Source: Phycomyces blakesleeanus NRRL 1555(-) (taxonomy: Eukaryota; Mucoromycota; Mucoromycetes; Mucorales; Phycomycetaceae). Taken from it: 64,000 bases of DNA. Each line of letters begins with the position of its first letter. Position 1 is the stretch's first letter. Below the pieces are notes generated by a model. The model was not told the origin of the DNA and made no database searches. It saw only the letters and a program-made list of their open reading frames with translations. The position numbers were made by a program, and so were the translations under genes. The stretch lies in the NCBI RefSeq assembly GCF_001638985.1, contig NW_017265134.1, positions 496,001 to 560,000 of the forward strand, written 5' to 3'. This document shows, in pieces, positions 37,301 through 49,357 of the stretch.

Positions 37301-38149
37301 TGCAACAATTCTTCTTTAATATATATTATCTTTAAAAATACGCACGCATAATCCAATTTGATTGTATTGATTTGACGTTCTTCTCTATTTCTGTTGGCTT
37401 TTTCCAATTCTGTCTTTAGACACAGTACGATCGATTCCATCATTTCCATTCTATATATATATATATATTGGATATCAATAAGAAGGTTAAAAAAGTATTT
37501 GTAACAATTACCTGTGCTCAAATGGATCCTCGACACTTTATTTGAGATCATAGTAATACACACCCATATTAATAGTTAGCACAAATTATGCATATACACA
37601 TAAATATTGCGCTTGCTCACCCAACACTCATGAAAACAGCTGCCGCATTGAATCCTTGTCAAAATAAAATAAAATAAAAACGTATTATTTTATTTATTTA
37701 CTTATTGTTGTTGCCGCTGCTTTTGCATTATTAAATTATTGGTATTATTACCATCTAGAGCAAGATTAACAAGTTCTGCTGCTTGGATGCGACATTCACT
37801 AACTGGTGTACTGGCATGCAAGCATCGCGTAAATGTATAACGTGTTCTACAATCATGTCTAATTAGGACTGGCTGTGGGCAATTCACATGTATGTATATT
37901 TTTTTTAAAAATATTATTAATCGTACTGTTTGCCATGGACATTGTTATCTATGGACGGGGGGGAACTCTCAGCTACTTCGTGTGTAATGTGGAAAAGGAA
38001 CATGAATCTAATTGCTGTAGACTACCTTGACTACTATCAGCGACAATTAGGGAATCATTTCCTCCGACAGTAAGGTGTAGAGTGTCTTTTGGATCGTTTA
38101 GGCTTCTTGGATTCACCAATGCGACAACCTCAAGAGAAGATATATTCAT
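34317..38149 (-). CDS. Kinesin-like protein with degenerate, ATP-loop-less motor domain plus coiled coil
   Basis: Sixteen minus-strand exons keep one frame for 840 residues: 38149-38026, 37868-37752, 37654-37621, 37535-37512, 37450-37346, 37274-37216, 37097-36858, 36770-36640, 36567-36409, 36344-36225, 36128-36017, 35951-35899, 35823-35698, 35592-35572, 35501-35439 and 35351-34317. Residues 1-301 follow kinesin motor order. LEVVALVNPRS fits strand 1. RYTFTRCLHASTPVSE fits YTFDxVF. LVNLALDGFNAAAVF fits LDGYNATIFAYG. GNIVLADLMQ fits LVDLAGSE. LFTKLLSEYFCGKSKCITF fits LTRLLQDSLGGNSKT. ALSFSKSLQKIR fits TLRFAERAKKI. The P-loop GQTGSGKT is replaced by VGVEDPFE, so ATP binding is unlikely. Residues 302-495 are coiled coil; 496-840 a Pro/Ser/Thr-rich then Lys-rich tail. 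Compare Vik1/Cik1, VAB-8 and KIF26. The first splice pair is the least certain. Confidence 0.82.
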
Positions 38150-38777
38150 TATCAATGCTTGCAATCACTATACTAGATTGCTTTACAAGGAAAGTCTCGA
38201 GTTTCTTTTTTTAAAAAAAATAATTGTTTAAAAAACACACCGTTTCAATTAAAACCCAATTCAATGTAAAATTAAACGCCGTGACTTTTCATTTATCAAT
38301 GAAGGATGATCATACCAAGCACAGACACAAGAAAGGCGTAACATGATAATATACAATACATAACACTATTGGTAATTATGAAGATAATATAATTACACTA
38401 AATTATATGAATATACTTGATATTTCTACTCAACTAAAGGCTCAAAAGGAGGAGCAACTCACTGCTGCTGTTTCTTCTGCTTAATTTTTTCTGCGTATGT
38501 AATATATATTTTTAATTATGAATGTTGTTGAAAAGATGGTATCATTTAAATATTTTAAAGAAAAAAAATATATTATATATCCGGTAGTGTACTCTACTTG
38601 GGTATGTACATACTTGAAGTAAAGAAGTAGCTGAGAAGTAAAGGTTTATAGCTTGAAGTACAGAGTTTTGTCCGGTTTCACAAATAAATAAAGCGATGTA
38701 GATTTTGGCTGTGTAAAGCACTTTTTATTTAAAAAAAAAAAGAGATAAAAATAATAAATATATACATTTGGGCTTCC
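38150..38777. other. Intergenic, promoter region of the kinesin-like gene
   Basis: FAO1 ends and the kinesin-like gene begins on the same strand. The segment is AT-rich with poly-A/T at 38207-38220 and 38720-38740. No gene is visible. Confidence 0.65.
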
Positions 38778-41368
38778 TTAAGCAAGCTTAATTGACTTGA
38801 CAATTGAATCAGATACATGGACAGAAATGGCTTCTGTTGTGACCATGGGATTGACACCACTTGCAGTTGGGAAAAGAGATGCGTCACAAACATACAAATC
38901 CTTGATTTCCCAGGTCTCACCAGTTGGTTGAGTGACAGAGGTGTCAGGAGAAACACCCATTCGGCTACACATAAATTGAATAGATATTGTATTTAGTTTT
39001 TCAGACTATCCATGAATAAAAGAAAACCGATTGAACTGTATAATTGACTTACCATGTTCCCAGCTGGTGAGCAGAGAAGTAATTCATAGCGTTATCTGGC
39101 ATTCCGTTCTTATTCAAAGCATCAATCCATTGGAGGAATCTTGGGTTATTCACTTCAGTAGGTTCATTCTTTTCGAATATAAAAGGCTTCATGCCAAAGA
39201 AGCCAGTATGGATCTCTCTAGCACCAGCAGCGACCAAAATCATAGCCGATCTCTCTTCTGCCTTGATAATCGATATTTTGTCTTGGTCAGATAACTTGTA
39301 GTTGACGATAACCTTTCCATCTTTGGTGTGCTCTACACTTCCCACAGAATCCTTGTCACGGACAAGAGCAATGATGGATGATGACTGTCTAAATCTGAGC
39401 ATTCTTTCTTTGTGTTCCTTTCCTCCTTGCCATGGGATGCCAAAGATGTACATATCTGTGGTGTGATGAGGAACCTCAAGCTTAGATCCATAATTTTCAC
39501 CATCTAGGTTTTCAAGACTGTTGCTCAGCTATAGATAAAGAACTTCTAGTTATTATCGACGCCTTATGTTCAACCTTGTTTATATTCAATATTCCATTTA
39601 TATTACTTACAGCAGTCATAAGAGATCCTTCAAAAGGATTAACTTGACGATCTTCAAACAAACCATAGATCACAGTTACAGGATGAAGACGAAGATGCTT
39701 TCCAATATTTTTGTTCTTCAGTCCGCTTCTTGAAAGGATACCAGGAGAATGCAATGATCCAGCAGACACTACTACTCGCGATGCATTGAGAGAGATTGGT
39801 GTATCTGATCCATTGATCTTAAACTCTACACCGGTGGCCTTTCCATCGGTAATGATGACCCGGCTCACAGTGGCTTGATCAACAAAACGGGCGTTGTTGG
39901 CAGCAGCAATACGGAGCCATGAGTTTGATGTACCATTCTTAATGCCATCCTTGCATCCAGTTAGACACCATCCACACTCATGTGATAATCCACCTGTGTT
40001 TTGGGGGATATCCTCAATGTGACATCCGAGTTTTCTATAGAGCTTAGTCAACAAAAAAAATTCATGTAATTTGTCTGAAGCCTTACTTGCAACCATCCAC
40101 AAAAATTTGATTAGGTTCATTGTGTTTGATTCCAGATGTTTCAGCACCGATCCTTTTATAAACCTTGTCCAAATCTTCGGAAAACTATATTTAAGAAGTC
40201 AATAATCATATTTGTGGCTCCTCCTATTTTTATTTATTCAACTAATAATTACCTTTGACGATGTAAAGTGAGTCAAGCCCAATTTTGCCCATTCTTCACG
40301 TACAAAATGCTGAGGCTATTTTTTTTAAAAAAAAAAAAGATCCCCAAAAAAACTAATCAGATCAAAGAGAATTGTGCAACTGCGGCTTTACGCGTTTACC
40401 TTTAAGCTTGCCAAGAAATTTACTGTGGTTGCACCGCCAAAGGTACTACCTGCAAGAATGCTAAGTTCTCCTTTGCGAGAGGCAAAACTTCCACCTTGAA
40501 GGTATAAGTTTTTGTAGGCAGTTGGTACGTCGGAAGTGAATTCACTTTCATGATAGTATTTTCCTTTCTCAATCACAAGGACTGATAAACCTGCTTGAGA
40601 CAGCTCAGCAGCACATACACCTAAAGTTTAAATAAACAAACAAATAAGAATTATTTTCTTGTGCGAGCATCTATAACAATAATGTATTTTTTTTTAACTG
40701 AAATTCACATTACCTCCTCCTGCTCCACTTCCGATGACAATCGCATCAAACTTCAAAGCAGGGTCTCGTAGCTCTTTTTCTGTCATGAACTTGTATCTGT
40801 CGCGGACAATGCAGGGAACATAACCTGGCGCGCTTCTTATAGGATCCTGGCCAGGGTAACCCATTGCAGCTTGATGAGGACTGTCCGACATGTTGTAGGC
40901 AGCACTCAAAATTGCTGTAGAGAAAGTTTTGAAGATACCGACAAGCTGGGGGTTATCTGAGAATTTCCAAGAAAGGCAGACCTCTGTTCTTTGCTCATGG
41001 CTCAAGTCTTCAAATTTGACAGCCTTTCCAGTCAAGCTTTTTGTGCCTTCTGGAGTACCAAGAACATCAAGAAGACCAAATACGCCATCGAGATCCTCTG
41101 GTAGAACTTTAACCGACATAAATTGAAGGAAAGACTCATAGACACCAGGAGTGGACAGACCAAGGTCAGAGATTACATCAATATCTTTCTGAGTGCAGGT
41201 TACACTGGGAATTTCAGACAAGTTCTTCTTTAAAGACTCCTTCTCTTCGGGGGTCAGAGGTGCTAAGATGGTACTGAGAATTGCCTTGAGGGTCTTTTCT
41301 TGGTTTATGCTGATCTTTGATCCAAAATAGCATGAGTTTGCCTGGTTTGTAGCCGAAGAAATTGTCAT
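38778..41368 (-). CDS. FAO1: Long-chain (fatty) alcohol oxidase, GMC flavoprotein
   Basis: Seven minus-strand exons give 707 residues, the usual size: 41368-40714, 40620-40400, 40315-40253, 40184-40087, 40034-39611, 39528-39053 and 38964-38778. The enzyme oxidises long-chain alcohols to aldehydes with O2 and FAD, in alkane/fatty alcohol and omega-oxidation pathways. The FAD dinucleotide motif GSGAGGG is split by intron 1 near residue 218 and followed by VLVIEKGKYY. The family's ECGWCLTGCKDGIKNGT block and AGSLHSPGIL (GMC signature 2) are present. HQLGTCRMG and an FPTASGVNP-type segment close the active-site domain near residues 640-690. The C terminus, SIKLA, is not a standard peroxisomal signal. 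Intron 4 is 52 nt. Frame and motifs continue across all junctions. Confidence 0.94.
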
Positions 41369-44300
41369 GATCAGAGAATAAAAAGCTAAGTACTTTTTTT
41401 TATTTTTGAAAAATATGTAAGCTCAAGTATTTATACTTTTTTCTGCTCTACTAACCCACTCGATATAGTAAAACTCCCCCATTTAGACGACTCTGCTACC
41501 GTAAAATCAGCGTGTAGCTGTTAGGTAGAGGGCTTTAATCAACTGTACCATGTTACATCTGTATTTGCCAAACTAAATACAGGTTGAATCGGCATTGGGT
41601 TTAGGAGTACATGTGAAACTAGAAAAGGGGTTGGGTTCTTAAATATAGAAACCAAAAAATTGGCGCATATTAAACACAAGATGTAGAAAATAGTGATAAT
41701 TTATAGTGTGTGAATCTTTTTTATATTATATTTAACTACTGTGAATGTCGACTAATTCAATCTCATTATATAATACAATTTAACAGGGACAAGGCAATAA
41801 ACTTATGTATAGCTAAAAAAGTTGACAAGCCTTGGGTTGGCTTTTGTATCAAAATAATAAAATTCATATTGTTATTCTTATTAAAATATTTCTTGAACAG
41901 ACATAAACTTTTTTTTTTAAAAAAAAAAGAAAGAAAGAAAGAAGGGGATCTTACTACACAGCTCTAAAAAAACAGCTTAAGATAAATTAGCTATTATGAC
42001 AGTGAACAATGGAAAAATCAATATTCAATTAAGGTGCTTTTTGATATATTTAGTTTATTTTTCTGTAGAGAAAGCTTTACATTAAATCCACGTCTATCAT
42101 GTGATATATTAATAAACACCCTTCTTGTCTATTTAAGCACAGTGTTTCTAATAGACCAGTTTACTGCAGTTAATCTGCAAGTTACATATATGAATCGCTA
42201 ATAATGTACAATTATATATATACCGATAAACAAGCCTGTTTTCAACTTTGTTTTATGGTAATAAACTATTATGTATTACATCTTAATTACACCTACAGCT
42301 TTTATAATACTGTACTCAAATACAACGCACAAGTATAGCTAACTTTTGAATTGATGACAGTCGCATGTATATACCCGCTTATATATAAGAATCAACATGG
42401 TGCTTTAATGATATGGTCAGTTGCAAAATCCAACAGGGTCTTTTGAATATAAACGTTACCTTCACTGAGTAACGGAAACATAGTACAAATAATTAAGACT
42501 CAGGATGGAGCACGAACTACTACCTTATAAAAGTGTCAACCGAGTATCCAAGGCCATCAGGGTTTGAGAATCACTAGACACTAAGCCAATATATGTAAAA
42601 AAAAATTCTTTTCAAAAAGAGTCATTTGACCGCTCCGTAACTCCTCAATATATAATCAAGCTCAGAAGTGGTAGAAACAAAGAAATAACGACAATAATAT
42701 CTGTAAAATGAATATAGCAGAAATATCCATTAATTATTAAGAGACAATTGCTCATATAGAGTGTATTTTTTTAAGAAAAATAAATAAATGAATATATATA
42801 TGTCATCTAGTAATCAAATGTTACCAGTTAATTGGCTATTTCTTTTTCTTTCTATTTTCTATAGTCCTCAAACCACGGTGAGAAGATGAGAAGCCTTGTT
42901 CCACACATCTTTTGTTCCAATTATTTGTTCCAAAATCCGCACGATAATAAGGTTATGTAACGGTAGTATTAAATTCACATTGGTACACCAAACATAATTT
43001 TTGCATAAATCATCTAAATATCTATTATTCAGTTATACAAGACTTTGGTGTTATTAACGAATATTTGGAATATCTTTTGGGGGCATAAGAAGGTGCTGTG
43101 TAGGAGAGTTAGTATAATAAAATGACAGAGAAAATGACAAGGCATTAAGAAAGCACAGTTTATAGATAAATTTTGTAAAGCCGTATTAGTTGTAATACAC
43201 CTGGATAAAGTTTTTTAAATATAAATCACGCCCAGCACATATAATTGTACAACAAAGCGCCAATGTGCCGATCTATGTGTATTTCCGTAGATAGCCATAT
43301 ATGTATATATATAAATATGCTATAGGCCACATTACCAAAATCCACTTGGGTCACCCCAAGCAAAGTATAAAAAAACGCGTTTGTTTACGGATTTTATTTT
43401 ATTTTTTACAAGGATCCCATTGATACTAATAATAATAAACTAACAAAGAGTTACACGACAAGTTTAATGCCAAAGACAAATATCAGTCTAATAGGCACTA
43501 GTTATATACTCTAAGCTACGGATAATTAAAAGTATTAGATCTACTAAATATATATAAATATAATTTCTAAAGAAATATCAACTTCACCAACACCAAAATT
43601 TCTTATATATATATTTTCTCTTGTATTGCTTTACTCAAATGTCCAGTCTCAACTCATACATCTTAGGTTAGAGAACAGCGACACAACTCAATATTCTACA
43701 CACAAGTTGCACAGACGAGAAAGTCTAGGCCAACTTGGATTAAACATTAATACATACATTTACTTTCAGATAGTATTCAAGTTTAATTTTCATAATATCA
43801 ACTTCATATCCAAAGTTTTATGGTTGTGTTAACAGTTATTTGTCGTGTTACTGTTATTTTTATTAAATTTTATGTGTGCCTACTAGTCTGGATCGCTCTT
43901 CTTTATCAAGAGTATTATTTTATGATCAAACGCTCTATTTTTTTAACAAATAAACTCTATGCTCGTCAGGTATCTAGAAAATACGACAAAAAAGTTACTC
44001 GATATAGAGCAAAATCTGGTGACAGATAGTGTTTTTTTTTTGTATAATCTATAGAACCAGTGTATCTCTTGTTTGAGTATCTAAGCTATGACAAAAAAAT
44101 ACTCGGGAATTGAGTATTACATTATCTTGCTTGGCTTTTGAGCTAATGAGCTTGTAATATACCGTGTGGACGTTTGTTCTCTAATCAAAGTCCATGGCTT
44201 ATATACTGATAATAAAAGCTTACATAACCAAAAAAGAAAGAAAGAAAAAACTGATTAATACCAAATAAGAAAATTATAAGAAATGTTTATTTAACTTTAT

Positions 44301-47300
44301 GATTTTATAATCGCGAGATTAAACATTAAACTATATGGATTACATATTATACACCACCAAAAGGTTGTATATTTAAATGTAATATTTATAGATAATACCA
44401 CTTCTTGGTACCACCGATAATTATTAAATCTAGCTGTCCTGTTTAGTATATGATCAATTGAGGGCTTATAGGCTCGTTCTCACAAAGAATGTCTGCTGGC
44501 TCCATATATAAAAACTTTATTTGCCAATATATTCTGAGATAGTTCTCAAACAAGAAAATATATGTGTACCACAAGAAATCAACCCAAGCTAGTTTCTTGG
44601 CTTAGTGCCTAAAAACTTAACAGACCTCGGACTTGATAAAGCAATCTAAGAAAATCTAAACCTAGAATTATTATAATTTTGTATTAAATTAGAGATACAG
44701 TTACGGTTAATTAAGTTTGGATTCCACTATCCCCTTCTATTCAAGTTCAAAAGTACAAACCAGTGCCATATGACTGCACCAAAGGATCAAAACTCGCGTA
44801 TTTACCTATTTGTACTATTATTCTTTGGAGTTATGTCAAATAATCGAACCAGATTTTAATAAGCTTTCTTAAGTTATATACCAGTGATATGTAGCTACCT
44901 AGTAAACATATACCTAATTTAACTGACATGAAGGCTGTAAGGCGTCCACAATCTGCGTCACAATTTCTTTTAATTTTATTTAATTTTTTATAAACTTTTC
45001 TAAGCTACATATAATACTTCATTCTGATAAATATCAATATTATACGAATAACACTCTGAGAAATAATATTATAAAGCCTGCCATACGCACAATGCGAATA
45101 ATCTTTGATGTACACAGCTTTACGGTAGGACATTTACATCACATCACTAGTAGTGGAAATATCGGTATTGTCATTTTTAAATCCATCGATATCTTCATGA
45201 ATATTCGTCTGATATTGATCAAACAAACACTGACCGACATTGATTAACATTTTACACACCTTTACCTAATAAAAAAACAAGACATTTTGATTTTTTAGGT
45301 GTGCGTCCTGAGGGAACTTTGGGATCAAATATGGTCTTGTGGTGTAAATATCCAAAAATTATAAATGTTTTTTTTAGAGTGAAAAAATGGATGTTTTTGA
45401 TCAATATTTAAGCAATCAACATTAGACAACGTTTAGATAGTTGGTTTTAATGTTTTTTATTATGTTACTTAAAAATGTAAAGAGCTTTTACTTAATGTAT
45501 CTTGATGTATAGTAGATTTTCTGTATTTGATTTGCTATTTTGATCAAAACAATCCTTTTTTCCTTATTAAACACTTCTTCATTTCAACAGTAAATTCGAC
45601 AATCTTCAGAGTATATGTATTTGTTTAACTAAGTATATCTAGAACTATGTTAACCATGATACTGAAACTACAATCTAAACTAATATGATTTAGATTAATA
45701 GAATCAACTTCTAATTGACCTACATGGCACCACAATATCCGGATTCTGAACAAAATATGCCAGTATTCAAAAAGGCTCACACGGAGTTGCAGTATCCAAC
45801 TGACCCACAAACAGTACCAGCCTCCAAATGATCCAAACAACGTTGTAGCCTTCAACTGACTCGTAAGATCTATCAGCTGACAATTGGTCTGCGTAATATC
45901 ATGACCTTCAATTGACCTACGTAGCACCATCCCGAAACTAATAAAAAATATTAAATACTGCTTTTTCATCAGTACCTTTTCAAAGCTCATAATTTATACC
46001 TTCAGTTTGTGAGTGTTGTCTTGAAATTTTGCAGCTTGAAAGACTGTGAATGATTCACTCACTATTAACATAATCTATTATATAAATGGACAATAATACA
46101 TATATATTGATCTTCTCTAACAAATCATTAGCCCAAATATTGGCAATCGACAGTTTGTTCTCTTGAAAAAGAAAATTAAACGAAAACAGAAGTAATATGT
46201 AAGTGGAATTTATTGCTTTTATCTTTCGATACTTATAAAGATATTTCCAATATGTTGTGATAAGCTATAGTTCTTTGGATAATTGATAATTAATAAGAGG
46301 GAGAAATGGGAATAGATAAATACAGTTGAGGTTCATTGTTGTAATTTTGAAGACACACTCAACGTACTGCTACAGATACCCTTCTCATACCTCTTCATAC
46401 CTTACTCTTATGTGCTACAAGCATGAATTGGAATACGTATGGTCAAGTATATTGTTAAGAGTAAAGTACACTTATATTAAGACTATACTAACACCTTTTA
46501 TTAAAAACATATATTATTAACGAGAGATATCTGACATGAGGGTGACTATCCAGACAGCAAGTCGGATTGTATTATGAGCAAAGCATATTCCTGCAAAAGA
46601 TAATAAACCCCGACGTTCAAACAGCTTGGAAAGATTGAGGCTCAAAGAAGAAAAATAACCATCAAACGTGTAAAGCAGATATCTTGCCTAGTGATTCCTT
46701 TTGTAAGGCTTTATTAAATCCTATAGAATAAATCAATTTTTTATAAAGACCCTTCTTCTGTGCTTTGTTGTACTTTATATTGTTCACTGTTAAAAGCTAT
46801 ACATATTTTTTAATATCATCCATAAAAAGCTCTCCTATTATTCTTGTAATAGTCAAAACTCTATCATATTTCTAAGAAATCGATCAGACATCGATTGTAT
46901 ATATATATATATACCAGATACGTTAAAGAGCTTAATAATTTTTAAACGCGTGTGTTCTTTGTTTTTTACCCTGAAAACTTTTACTTTCTATCATGAGTGT
47001 TCGTTAAAAGGATGCGCGAATCAACATCGGACGTCAGGCTGAATGAGAAAAATAGAGAATTGATCTTTAATGCGCAATGTTCTGACAAGCTCATTTCTGC
47101 AAGAACATGATGAGAGCTATATATAAGCTAATGAGCTATCCGCATGAACAGAATTGTAGTTCTTGATGGTAAATAAGGTTTTGCATCGTTGTTGCTCGTC
47201 TTTTTCTGTTTTTTGCGTCCTTTTTTGTTTACTTTTTGCTTTTTTCATAGTCTTTAGCTCTAGTAGTCACATGCATATAAAAATAGTCACGCATTTTCCC

Positions 47301-47383
47301 CCTTCCTTTTTTTTCACAGGTGTATGCATCGGCGATAAAAGGATACAAGAGATGTGTAAAGCAGATGGAAGGCTTCATTTACT
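41369..47383. other. Long gene-poor region
   Basis: About 6 kb, AT-rich and less repetitive than other gaps. It contains the degenerate minisatellite near 45700-45935. Open frames such as 43626-44029 have no recognisable domain. At 47329-47400 the plus strand has a good acceptor (ttttttttcacag) followed by a short open segment, on top of the minus-strand exon at 47384. No supported gene. Confidence 0.6.
45700..45935. repeat. Degenerate 28-30 bp minisatellite
   Basis: Repeated units centred on ttcaa(c/t)tga(c/t)c(t/c)ac recur, for example at about 45710, 45795, 45851 and 45907, with other more diverged units between. The minus-strand frame 45625-45990 is open mainly because the repeat keeps phase. 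It encodes a weakly periodic SIEG/SQLK/GQLE pattern. Confidence 0.55.
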
Positions 47384-47600
47384 TTAGTCTTCTTCACTGA
47401 AAAGGAACTCGTAAAACTCAACTCCGTTAAAGTAGTTGAAGTGACGATTGACGTTCTTTAAAAAAACAAAAAATGAAAAAAAAGTGTGTGTTAGGTACCA
47501 CCATACTCGTCCGTAATATTTCTTTTAGAATTGGTTGGAGTTTGACTGTACTGAAGCTCTGATGATACTTTATAGAGTTAGAAATTTCAAAGGAAATCAT
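47384..47600 (-). CDS. Possible small two-exon orphan gene (57 residues)
   Basis: On the minus strand 47600-47499 reads MISFEISNSIKYHQSFSTVK and continues LQPILKEILRTSMV. After a 43-nt AT-rich gap flanked by gt and aag, 47455-47384 continues in frame as NVNRHFNYFNGVEFYEFLF and stops. Composition is non-repetitive. The supposed intron is very short, and the segment could equally be the remains of a larger gene. No homology is recognised. Confidence 0.25.
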
Positions 47601-47754
47601 GACATTCGTAACAACTCATAAAAAATAAAATAAAGGTGTGGTGGTTTCTAGCAGAGAAAAACTCTGACACTTTATGCATAGAGGATACAAAAGTATGGGA
47701 GTTGTATAATACAAATATACATATTTGATGCAATGAATTAATAAAAAAAAAAAA

Positions 47755-47784
47755 GGGGGGGGGGGGGGGGGGGGGGGGGGGGGG
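47755..47784. repeat. 30-G homopolymer
   Basis: Thirty consecutive G residues follow an A12-type run about 230 bp left of the transposon. Such a run can form G-quadruplexes and is also a common place for assembly or sequencing slippage. Confidence 0.9.
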
Positions 47785-48010
47785 CGGCAGAATCCTGTGG
47801 TAGTTTCTGCTTAAAGCTACAGGTCCTTAGTAGCATTCGTGTGTGGGCATATAGGAAACAATATTAGTGTTGTGTCTCGGAAATACAAAATCATATTAAA
47901 GGCTACTGCATCTATATTATCTTGCTAGCACTCTTTACTAAAGAGAATTGCAGAACCTGATATTTACATTAAGAGTTTTTCTTGATTCAAGTATTTTTTG
48001 GCTGTATATA

Positions 48011-48040
48011 CACTCCGACAATAAAAATCATCGATGAACC
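48011..48040 (+). repeat. Left terminal inverted repeat of the Tc1-like element
   Basis: It starts CACTCCGACAATAAAAATCA and continues with cgat. It pairs with the reverse complement of 49328-49357; the shared blocks are CACTCC, AAATCA and CGA. Confidence 0.85.
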
Positions 48041-48117
48041 ACATTATTCATGCTGCTTTTTTTATAACATTCTTTACCTTTCTCTTCCTCACACCTTTAC
48101 CTCAAACTTAACCACCA

Positions 48118-49185
48118 ATGTCAAAAAGTAATAAAAGAATTAAAACTACTCCCTCCAGACACGAGCTGTCAGATTTTGAGCGTGGAGGCATTGTTTGGCT
48201 CTCAAAAGCCGATCATACTCCAACTGACATCGCAAACCGTATGAACATTCCTAGAACTACAGTTTTCGATACAATAAAGCGCTGGGAGACTACTGGAACA
48301 GCCAAGACAAAGACCAGACCTGGGAGACCAAAGAAACTTAGTGTAACAGACGTTACAAGTCTTTGTTTGAGTGTGAGACGTAATCCTTTTGAGAGTTATG
48401 GATACCACCAGGCAAATTTGGGAGCTGCTGGCGTTATTGTCTGTAGACAGACAGTTATCCGATACCTACGAGCAAAAGGCTTCGGTTCTTACACCCCTGT
48501 ATCTAAACCAAAGTTAACCCGTGAGCAGAAAAAGAATCGGTTGCGTTGGGCTAGAGCTAGGGCCAGTTTTAGCATCGAAGACTGGAGCAGAGTGGTGTGG
48601 TCAGATGAGTCGAGGTTCATGGTGAAAGGCAATGATTCTGACCCATCCGTAATTTGTAAACGAGGGGAGAGGCACCAGGAACGCCATACACTAACAACAG
48701 AAAAGTATGGAAAAGGTTCCGTGATGGTATGGGGTTGTTTCTGGGCTGGTGGCATTGGGCCATTATCGTTTATCGAAGGATCTGTAGACCAAGATGCATA
48801 CGTCAATTGTCTGTCTAAGGACTTCAATCCCTGGTACAAACAATTGAATGAAGAACATGACACCATGTTCACATTCCAAGAAGATGGTGCTAGCTGTCAT
48901 ACTGGGTCCTACACGACGTGGTGGAAAAACCGTTGGGAGATTAAACGATTTGACTACTGGCCGTCGCAAAGTCCAGATTTGAACCCAATTGAGCATGTCT
49001 GGCATGCCCTAAAGGCCAAGGTTCAAGAGAGAAAGGCCTCTATTAACAATGTGCAAGAGCTGAAGGCCTGTATTCTTCAGGAATGGGAGTTGCTTGACCC
49101 TGGAGTTCTGCAAACTCTTGTGGCAAGTATGCCTGACAGAGTTAAAGCAGTCATAAAAGCTCGTGGTGATCATACCGTATATTAA
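48118..49185 (+). CDS. Tc1-family DDE transposase
   Basis: Single exon, 355 residues, starting 107 bp inside the left end. The enzyme cuts and pastes the element at TA sites in the nucleus. The N-terminal paired-like helix-turn-helix region includes PTDIANRMNIPRTTVFDTIK. The GRPR-type AT-hook-like linker is present as RPGRPKK. The catalytic core has VVWSDESRF (first Asp), FQEDGASCHT (second Asp) and SPDLNPIEHVWHALK (Glu). Counting residues, 35 lie between the second Asp and the Glu, one more than the usual 34. All three acidic residues are kept. VWGCFWAGGIGPL and the WPSQSPDLNP block are typical of the family. There is no in-frame stop. Confidence 0.95.
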   Translation: MSKSNKRIKTTPSRHELSDFERGGIVWLSKADHTPTDIANRMNIPRTTVFDTIKRWETTGTAKTKTRPGRPKKLSVTDVTSLCLSVRRNPFESYGYHQANLGAAGVIVCRQTVIRYLRAKGFGSYTPVSKPKLTREQKKNRLRWARARASFSIEDWSRVVWSDESRFMVKGNDSDPSVICKRGERHQERHTLTTEKYGKGSVMVWGCFWAGGIGPLSFIEGSVDQDAYVNCLSKDFNPWYKQLNEEHDTMFTFQEDGASCHTGSYTTWWKNRWEIKRFDYWPSQSPDLNPIEHVWHALKAKVQERKASINNVQELKACILQEWELLDPGVLQTLVASMPDRVKAVIKARGDHTVY

Positions 49186-49327
49186 ACCTCATTTTTTTTA
49201 TTTTTATTCTATAATATATATACATTTCTCTATAACAACACAATGTTTGGTTTTATTTTGTCAACTTCTTGAGAAGATATAGCATAATGAAGTTGATGTA
49301 TGGTTTATTCGGGGGTAGAAATCAAAG

Positions 49328-49357
49328 ATTTTGTCGGTGATTTCAGTTTTGGGAGTG
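49328..49357 (-). repeat. Right terminal inverted repeat of the Tc1-like element
   Basis: Read on the minus strand it begins CACTCCCAAAACTGAAATCA and then ccga. It is followed on the plus strand by the TA duplication at 49358. Confidence 0.85.

Larger units (their letters stand above)
48011..49357 (+). mobile_element. Intact Tc1-like DNA transposon
   Basis: A 1347-bp element begins CACTCC at 48011 and ends GGGAGTG at 49357, flanked on both sides by TA (48009-48010 and 49358-49359), the canonical Tc1/mariner target duplication. The ends are imperfect inverted repeats (20 of the first 30 bases match, 18 of the first 24). One uninterrupted transposase frame occupies most of the element. No stops or frameshifts are seen, so the copy may be recent or active. 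Confidence 0.9.
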
